A DNA stretch of 64,000 nt from Mytilus trossulus (taxonomy: Eukaryota > Mollusca > Bivalvia > Mytilida > Mytilidae). Positions within the stretch are counted from its first letter, which is position 1, and each line of letters starts with the position of its first letter. Under the pieces are notes generated by a model. It worked only from the letters and a program-made list of their open reading frames with translations. It was not told the origin of the DNA and ran no database searches. The translations under genes were made by a program, and so were the position numbers. Location: the NCBI RefSeq assembly GCF_036588685.1, contig NC_086374.1:69500457-69564456 (forward strand). The letters are read 5' to 3'. This document shows positions 57,240 through 64,000 of this stretch, in pieces.

Positions 57240-58000
57240 AATTATTAATACTAGAACACACCCGTGATATCGCGGGTCCGTGACTAAATTAAAGTATATA
57301 ACAATAGTATTGTCATTTGATAAAGTCATGCCGATTATAAGATACACAGTTTTCTCTGCTTTCAAATCTTTCTGTTTTAACCCGTCGAACTGGAACTTAT
57401 CAATTATTGGTAATATTAATTGTTTGGAAAACAAAGGGTCCTGGAATGGAGTATTTTTTAATCAACTGTATTGTCCTACATTAGTTATAAATCAAGTTGA
57501 ATTCTTTGATTCGCTGTTTTACGTCATGCATGTCATGTCCGTTAACAAATTGAAAACTGTACCTATACGCCTTATTTTTAGTCCAGATTTTTAGTATTCA
57601 TATTGTTATTTTAGAAAGTCTAACTGTTCAAAATACTACGATAGGTAACAATTTGACAATTAAGTAGTGGCACCCCTGTGATTATGACCCGTGTAATACT
57701 ATATAGCATATTAATCCTGAATACACCGTTTGGTGGTGCGCCTGTCAGATGCGGAACGTACAGATAAGGTAATCGGTAACAGGTGAATATACTATTGGTA
57801 TCGGTGTCGGACTCGACCCGGAACTTCTTAATTATTGGCAATATTAATTACGTGGAAAACAAAAGGGCCTGGAGTGGTGTAATTTTCAATCTACACCTTT
57901 GTACTATATTAGTTTTATATAAAGTTGAATTCTTTGATTCGTCGTTTTTACGTGATGACGGCTGACAAATTGGACCTTGTAATTTTAGTATTATAGATAA
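57240..58000 (+). repeat. Tandem duplication of a dispersed repeat
   Basis: 'ggaactt.tcaattattggta' 'atattaatt..' and 'aagttgaattctttgattcg' occur at about 57389-57520 and again at 57819-57945, some 430 bp apart. The first unit is preceded by 'cacccgtgatatcgcgggtc'. Short open frames here are not considered genes. Confidence 0.65.
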
Positions 58001-58935
58001 ATATAATCTATGAATGAATTAAAATGTAATGCATTAACACTTTTCCATGTGCACCTGTTGTCTGTACTTAGAGCACATTTTGTGTTGTTGAAACGATTAT
58101 AATAGGAAAAAAATAATGAACCTTTTAAAAGGTGGTCCAACCAAAACAAAGCTCCTGGGTTTGTTTTTTTTTTAAATAAAGGGAGACAACAGTCACGGTA
58201 AAAGTAACGCATGATTTAAACTTCATCCTCTCCTTCAGCATACATGCATGCAATTTTCCGTCTTAGCATATATTCTACCTATTTGATTACTGCATGGATA
58301 TTATAGGACATTACCTGAAACAATAACGTAGTTCAGACTTGAAATTAGTCTAATAACGCGACAAATACTTGTACAGCTTCCTTTTCATAGATGTCGCTAC
58401 TGTCGGAGACAAACTGTTTCCCTGTCTGAAAATAGGTCAACTCGTCCCTCTTAAACGACCTCAGTTCGGTTTCTTGTATATTCCTCCATTAATTGTTGAG
58501 CACTACCCAAAGGGTATAATTTAAGCAACTATACACATTAAAACATAAGGAAACATTTAATTATATACAGATGACTGAATTTGGTTATAATAATCACCAG
58601 AAAATAATGAATAGCATGATTAATTCATAAAATTGTCAGGCATAAAGTTTAAAAAAAAATATAGATATAATAGTTCATAATGTGTAAGAAAACGTGCTAT
58701 ACATACATCAGAATCTATAATGAAAAGGTTATTCTATAAAACTTGTGTAAAAGGGTTGGTGTTTGGAATTTTTTAAACATATATACATAAATTTTCTTCA
58801 CAGTTTAAATTTACTATATGGAGATTTTGTCATTATTCTTTACATTATACTTGATATCTTAAAACCAGAGACATATATACGTATAAGTCATAATTATAAT
58901 AGTAAGATGATGTAAGATAAGATGAGAAAGATAAG

Positions 58936-61083
58936 ATGGCTGCCGACGTAGATGGTCGTGTTTTATCGTCTAGTGATTTCAACAGTGAAATTTCTGATTT
59001 AAATGGAACTACAAACATTGAAAATGAGCCTGATGGTTTACAAGATGGTTTACAAGAAGTTCACGATGATAATTTCAGGGAGTATTTACCCCAAAACAGC
59101 CAAATTGTCCAAATTTTGACCGAGATAAACACCCCCAGTCGTTCATATGTAAACAACAATGACACCATTGACGAATACTCAGAAACTCAGAACTCTCAAA
59201 TAGCCGATTTTGTACCGAATCAAGAATTTATATCCTTGTTAGACCAAGAACTCTCTGATCTTCCAAGAGATTCATATGTATTAAAACTTATTGAGTTGAC
59301 CCATGATTCTGAGAATACGATAACTTGGTATCGTACTATCTTGGCGAGCAGAGCGAAATCCATCCATGGGTGTCCGACGGGAAAACTTTTTACCCGAAAA
59401 AGCACAAACAGAAGTTCCTCTACACAAAAATATGCAAAAGACTGCTACATAATATATATGTTCATTAACGGTGATGATTCGAGCATTGATGATGTTTTCA
59501 GAAAAGTTGACCATAACTCAATTAGTGACCAAAGTAAAGCTGTGACCCATGAATGTAATATCATCGAAATGAGGGTAACTGTTCAAACTCTCCTTGAAAG
59601 AGTAGTACTATAAGAGAAAAACGAAATCGAAAATAAAAGAATTATCAAAAACATAAAAACTGAAAACGACAAATTAAAAACAGAACTTTCGAGCACGAAT
59701 GAGCGATTAAACCAACACTTAATCAATTGTGAACGTAAATCTACACAGTATGACGCAAACCACAAGCTAATAAACCAACAATCCAAAGCTATTGGGGAAT
59801 TTGACTTTAATTCGTATACAGCTAATGTAAAACGGTTTGACTCCGAACTTGAGCGACATTATATAAATAACACATAGCTGAGAGGGTGATAGAGCAGATT
59901 GGTACCCCGAGAAAACATTGTCAACCGCGGCGAAGCCAAGGTTGACAATGCCTTTTCGAGGGGTTCCAATCTGCTCTATCACCCTCTCAGCTATGTGTTA
60001 TTTACTTTATTATACTGAATGTCCTTTCATTAATGGCTTTTACAGATTACTTTTATTTTAAAAGTATTTTCTATGACGTCACGTTCATAACAACGTTACG
60101 GGCATTAGAAAAAAACAACAAAAGTCAAGCAAGATGTTTTATTTTATTTATTTTAACAGTCGATAATAAAATCTGAGCCAAAACGAAGAACTTAAGCATT
60201 GTATTTAATTCCTTGATGTAAATTCAATTCATTGTTCTTTGAATTATCGATTTCTGATTGGTCTAGACGAGAGGGTAACATTAAAAAAAATTGTCACCCG
60301 CTCAGCCATGTGATAGAGTAAATTGACACCCTCGTCTTAGCCAATCAAAATATGGCATTTTAACGTGAAGTATAATAAAGTAAATTGTGCGTTAGTCTAC
60401 AAAAAATATTAGCGAGTTGAAATGGAATTCAAAACAATCGTATGCTTCTAAAGTAACCCCACCGGGAACCCCAGATAGTTCGCATACTACCGGTATACAG
60501 ATAAACTCTAGTACGAGAAGTGGTCAGTTATCACCTATAGAAATACCAGAAAGTCGATCACCCGTAACTTGTAAACAAAACATAGAAAACAAATATTCTA
60601 ACGGTAATAACAATAGTGATAAAGTTACCGGTTTACCGCACAAGACGCACGAAACGCAAAACGCAGGAAACAGAGACATTTCAAAATCAAATACGGAAAA
60701 CAATGACATTACTTATAAAATTCCTGTTCGACTTGAAGGAGTCACTAGCAATGTTGAAACGACGAATGAAAACTTTTTTTACGGGTGTTACAAAGAATAG
60801 AACGGCTAGGTATTACCTGTCAGGAATTGACTCAAAATCTACGCGAGCTGGAATTTTAAGTTACCTAGAAACTAAAGATGTACATGTTACATACTTACGT
60901 TTGTTTAGCACAAGGAACAATGATCGTCGGATATCTGCAAAGCTTAACATCGCAGAAAACTGTGCAAAAAATGTCGAAACTGAAAACTTTTGGCCGAAAG
61001 GCGTGTATTGTAGAAAATAGTTAAGCAACCGTGAATGGAATCAACGCTTTACGGATGATGCTCATCATGAACCAGACTCATAA
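58936..61083 (+). pseudogene. LINE ORF1, broken and interrupted by an insertion
   Basis: Frame 1 runs 58936-59613 (MAADVDGRVLSS) and continues after an in-frame TAA as a Lys/Glu/Asn-rich coiled coil to about 59860. A palindromic insertion follows (about 59864-60390). The reading frame resumes around 60418 (WNSKQSYASKV), shifts by one base near 60775 in a T run, and carries on with FFTGVTKNRTARYYLSGID and the AKLNIAENCAKN region, with a TAG at 61018 where a Trp codon would be expected, to about 61083. ORF1 proteins of this type bind the LINE RNA. Upstream is probably the LINE 5' UTR. Confidence 0.78.
59864..60390. mobile_element. Palindromic insertion in LINE ORF1
   Basis: A 63-bp arm (59864-59926, containing 'catagctgagagggtgatag') is followed after a 14-bp loop by its reverse complement (59941-60003). 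A second, looser hairpin at 60255-60350 uses 'gattggtctagacgagaggg' and its inverse. 'tactttattatac' (60003) and 'gtataataaagta' (about 60370) are inverted. The segment interrupts ORF1 and carries no gene. Confidence 0.75.
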
Positions 61084-61149
61084 TAAACAATCAAAATGCA
61101 GTGTCAAATATTATTTTCCCTTGTTACCTTGGTTACCTTGTTTCTTATA

Positions 61150-64000
61150 ATGTCTAGTCTAAAACTTTTAGCATGGAATGTAAGAGGTATTATGTCTTCT
61201 ACTGTATGTTTGAGTAATTTATTAAGAAGTACTGATTGTGATGTTTGTATTATCTCTGAGCATAAACTTAAAACCAGATCCTTAAATTATTTGTCAAGTA
61301 TTGAGCAAGGGTATAATTGTGTATGTAAAGCTGATTCCTTGCCTAATTTTTATAACGCATATCATGGTAAAGGTGGTATTGCCATCCTGTATAAGAGCAC
61401 ACTTCAATTTTCTATTAATGAAATTCATGATACGAACTCTAAAAGAATTGTTGGTCTTGAGATCAAAACCCCATCTAAAGGGTCATTATTTATTTTTGGT
61501 GCATATTTACCATCTGATGAATCTGTAGATAACTATAGAACTGAACTTAATACATTAGATGCATTATATACTCATTATAGTAAATATGGCAATGTTATAA
61601 TCGCAGGGGATTTAAATGCCAGTTGTCTTGAGATAGATAAATTATGTTCAAACAGGTACAAATCTGCGGAGCTTATAAAATTTGTTAATAGATATCAATT
61701 ACTGTTTTTAGGTGGAAAAATTAAACATAAAGGGCCAGATTATACATTTATTAATAAGACATCAATGATTGATTATATTCTTATGAATGATAGTATATAT
61801 AGGCAGCTTAAGTCTTATGAAATACTTAGCGAGGGTTCGGTTAGTAGTACATCCGATCATTTACCAATTTTAGCCGAAATAGTGTTGCAACATAATCCTC
61901 ATCAAATATTGAATTCATTTAGTAAGCTACCAGCATGGCACAAAATAACGGATGATCAAATCGAAAGGTACAAACAATTTTTACACGAACCGTTACAAAT
62001 TCTGATAAAGAAAATGGACTCGGATAATGCAGATATTGATACTTTATACAACGATATGGTGACTATTTTACATGCTGCAGCGGATAAAACAGTCCCGAAG
62101 TGCGGTTTTAATCCTTTTACTAAACCGTATTGGACATCTGGTGTTAAGATTGCCCACGAGAAGGAACGAACATTACGAAAAGCCTGGGTTAGTGATGGTC
62201 GCCCTAGAGGTATGCAACACGATTCATATAAATTATATAAGAGAGCAAAACATGAATTCCGAAATATGCAACAGGCTGCGTATGAACAATATATACAACA
62301 AACTAACGATGACATTAATAAGGCAGCTGAATGCGATATCCGTCTTTTTTGGAAACTTATTAAACGTAATAAAACTGCCTCGTCCAAAATTTATCCTGAA
62401 ATAATTCAAGATGATAATGTATGCAACACTCCCGAAAGTATCGCTAATGCATTTATGGACTACTTTTCGAAACTCTACCAGCCGGACAGTGATGAAATGT
62501 ATGATAATGACACGAGACAACAGATTGAACTTGAGTACAATAATATATTAAAATCTTTTTTTAAACAAAACGTGTATTTACCAGGTGGTATTATAAAAGA
62601 AAGTGAAGTCGAGGGTATTATTAAACTCTTGAAGCGTAGAAAAGCTAGTGGCCATGACAAAATTCAACATGAACATCTGTTGTATGGTGGAAATACTTTA
62701 GTCCAATGCTTAACATCGTTATTCAATCTAGTTGTGAGTAAAGGTCGTATCCCAAATGGATGGAAACTAGGTCTCCTTGTTCCATTATTTAAAGGCAACA
62801 ATAAACCTAAGACTTCACCGGATAGTTACCGACCAATCACTCTACTTCCATGTGTTCTCAAAGTGTTTGAGCATGTTATTAAGTCAAGATTGTTGTTATA
62901 TGTCTTTGATGATAATGTCTTTCCGAACCCTCAGCAGCAAGGTTTTCAGAAATATCTCGGATGTCTTACTGCATCCTTTAATTTACATGAAACTATATTT
63001 CATAATATTGAATTATTTAGTAAAATTTTTGTAGCATTCCTGGATAGCAGAAAAGCATTTGATACAGTATGGAGGATAGGTTTAATGTACAAATTGTCTA
63101 AACTTGGTGTAAATGATAAGCTATGGTTAATAATTAATGACTGTCATTATAATACGAAAAGTGCAGTTATTGTCAATCAATGTCAATCAGATTTTTTCCC
63201 TGTATTAGAAGGTGTACGACAAGGAGGTGTGCTCTCAGGTTTATTGTATTTAGTATTTATAAATGATTTGATTTGTGATCTTGAAAAATTTAATCCAAAT
63301 ACAGGTATTTTCAATATCAATTGTTGTGCACCTGCTCTTGCAGATGACATATCATGTATTGCCACATCTCCAGCTTCCTTACAACGTATGCTTAATGTGT
63401 GTAACCAATATTCAAAGAAATGGCGTTTTCGTTTCAATGCAAATAAGTCGTGCATCATTCAATTTTCTGTGAATACGAGAGAGACCAATGTCAATTTTCC
63501 ATGGTTTATTGGTAATGAACGTATCCCGATAGCAAATAGCTATCTACACCTAGGTATAGAACTAAACTATCGATTTAAATCAAATCAAAGAACTGAAAGT
63601 TCATGCAGAAAAGGCAGAAACGCATACTTTGCGTTGAATGGTATAAAGACAAATGCAACGAATCCGTGTGTATTACTCAAACTATATAAAACTGTGATAC
63701 TACCCAGTGTGTTATATGGGTGTGAGATGTGGAATAACATGAAATCTTATGATAAAACCACTTTAAACCGGTTTCAACATTTTATAGTGAAGCATATTCT
63801 CAACTTGAAAACTTCGACTCGATCTGATATGTGCGAAAGTATTCTTGGTATTCATCCAATAACAGGATATATTGACAAAAGAAAACTTATATTCCTACAA
63901 AAACTGTGTACCTTAGACATTTCCTCTCTTTATAAGAGAATATTTCTCACCAGATTATTTACTTTCTTTATAGACTCTCAAAGGAAACACTACGGATTTA
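61150..64000 (+). CDS. LINE ORF2: endonuclease and reverse transcriptase (open to window edge)
   Basis: From ATG 61150 the frame is open for 950 codons and runs off the window. Residues 1-240 form an apurinic-type endonuclease: LAWNVRG (7-13), SEHKL with Glu37, GDLNAS (153-158), IDYIL and SDH (235-237). The reverse transcriptase follows: SYRPITLLPCVLKVFEH, LDSRKAFDTVW, VRQGGVLSGLLYLVFINDL and the catalytic LADD (730-733). After it come KWRFRFNANKS and a C-terminal region with VLYGCEMWN. All key residues I can check are present, so ORF2 could encode an active protein. It fits the L2/CR1/jockey branch; the exact clade is open. No RNase H domain is seen up to the edge. Confidence 0.93.
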   Translation, partial: MSSLKLLAWNVRGIMSSTVCLSNLLRSTDCDVCIISEHKLKTRSLNYLSSIEQGYNCVCKADSLPNFYNAYHGKGGIAILYKSTLQFSINEIHDTNSKRIVGLEIKTPSKGSLFIFGAYLPSDESVDNYRTELNTLDALYTHYSKYGNVIIAGDLNASCLEIDKLCSNRYKSAELIKFVNRYQLLFLGGKIKHKGPDYTFINKTSMIDYILMNDSIYRQLKSYEILSEGSVSSTSDHLPILAEIVLQHNPHQILNSFSKLPAWHKITDDQIERYKQFLHEPLQILIKKMDSDNADIDTLYNDMVTILHAAADKTVPKCGFNPFTKPYWTSGVKIAHEKERTLRKAWVSDGRPRGMQHDSYKLYKRAKHEFRNMQQAAYEQYIQQTNDDINKAAECDIRLFWKLIKRNKTASSKIYPEIIQDDNVCNTPESIANAFMDYFSKLYQPDSDEMYDNDTRQQIELEYNNILKSFFKQNVYLPGGIIKESEVEGIIKLLKRRKASGHDKIQHEHLLYGGNTLVQCLTSLFNLVVSKGRIPNGWKLGLLVPLFKGNNKPKTSPDSYRPITLLPCVLKVFEHVIKSRLLLYVFDDNVFPNPQQQGFQKYLGCLTASFNLHETIFHNIELFSKIFVAFLDSRKAFDTVWRIGLMYKLSKLGVNDKLWLIINDCHYNTKSAVIVNQCQSDFFPVLEGVRQGGVLSGLLYLVFINDLICDLEKFNPNTGIFNINCCAPALADDISCIATSPASLQRMLNVCNQYSKKWRFRFNANKSCIIQFSVNTRETNVNFPWFIGNERIPIANSYLHLGIELNYRFKSNQRTESSCRKGRNAYFALNGIKTNATNPCVLLKLYKTVILPSVLYGCEMWNNMKSYDKTTLNRFQHFIVKHILNLKTSTRSDMCESILGIHPITGYIDKRKLIFLQKLCTLDISSLYKRIFLTRLFTFFIDSQRKHYGF

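Noticed and set aside
57180..58212. Several 60-100 codon frames on both strands
   Set aside because: They fall in a duplicated dispersed repeat and share no protein-level conservation between the two units.

Overview
This is an AT-rich stretch of a metazoan nuclear genome with split genes, consensus GT-AG introns and very dense small repeats. The repeats (SINE-like tails ending in a 'gttgtctcattggcaatca' motif, TTAA-flanked and fold-back MITEs, a roughly 2-kb element with a GAC run) and the proteins point to a bivalve mollusc, most likely a mussel (Mytilus-like). That assignment rests on recognition, not a search.

Layout. 1-9.3 kb: intergenic, SINE-like and other dispersed repeats only. 9.3-18.1 kb, minus strand: a five-exon NIFK orthologue (RRM nucleolar protein). 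Its first intron carries a 168-bp satellite with a four-unit higher-order repeat and a nested pair of fold-back elements. 18.25-29.9 kb, plus strand: a six-exon MDH1B orthologue, head to head with NIFK with 151 bp between the two start codons. Its introns hold a dead LINE (18.98-21.8 kb, minus) and a hAT-like MITE with an 8-bp target duplication. 29.9-36.7 kb: intergenic, almost all repeats. 36.8-55.9 kb, minus strand: one large BEN-domain gene. 57-58 kb: dispersed repeats. 58.9-64 kb, plus strand: a LINE with a broken ORF1, split by a palindromic insertion, and an ORF2 that is open for 950 codons to the window edge.

The most interesting object is the BEN-domain gene. Three shared exons encode an N-terminal disordered scaffold and a fourth encodes the first half of a BEN domain, ending in the middle of a codon. 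Downstream lie seven tandem, homologous terminal exons (A1-A7, 48135 to 46171). Each has its own 3' splice site in the matching phase, an alternative second half of the BEN domain, and its own stop. Further downstream is another shared exon (41958-41642) followed by five tandem, homologous terminal exons (B1-B5, 40399 to 36775), again all in one phase, encoding alternative ends of a second helical module. The sequence therefore predicts one locus making at least 12 C-terminal isoforms that share an N-terminus and differ in putative DNA-binding surfaces. The logic resembles the insect lola and mod(mdg4) loci, but with splits inside a BEN domain and a second unrecognised domain.

No tRNA, rRNA, CRISPR array or prokaryotic feature was seen. 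Exon boundaries were set by reading frame, splice consensus and phase agreement only; no transcript data were available.
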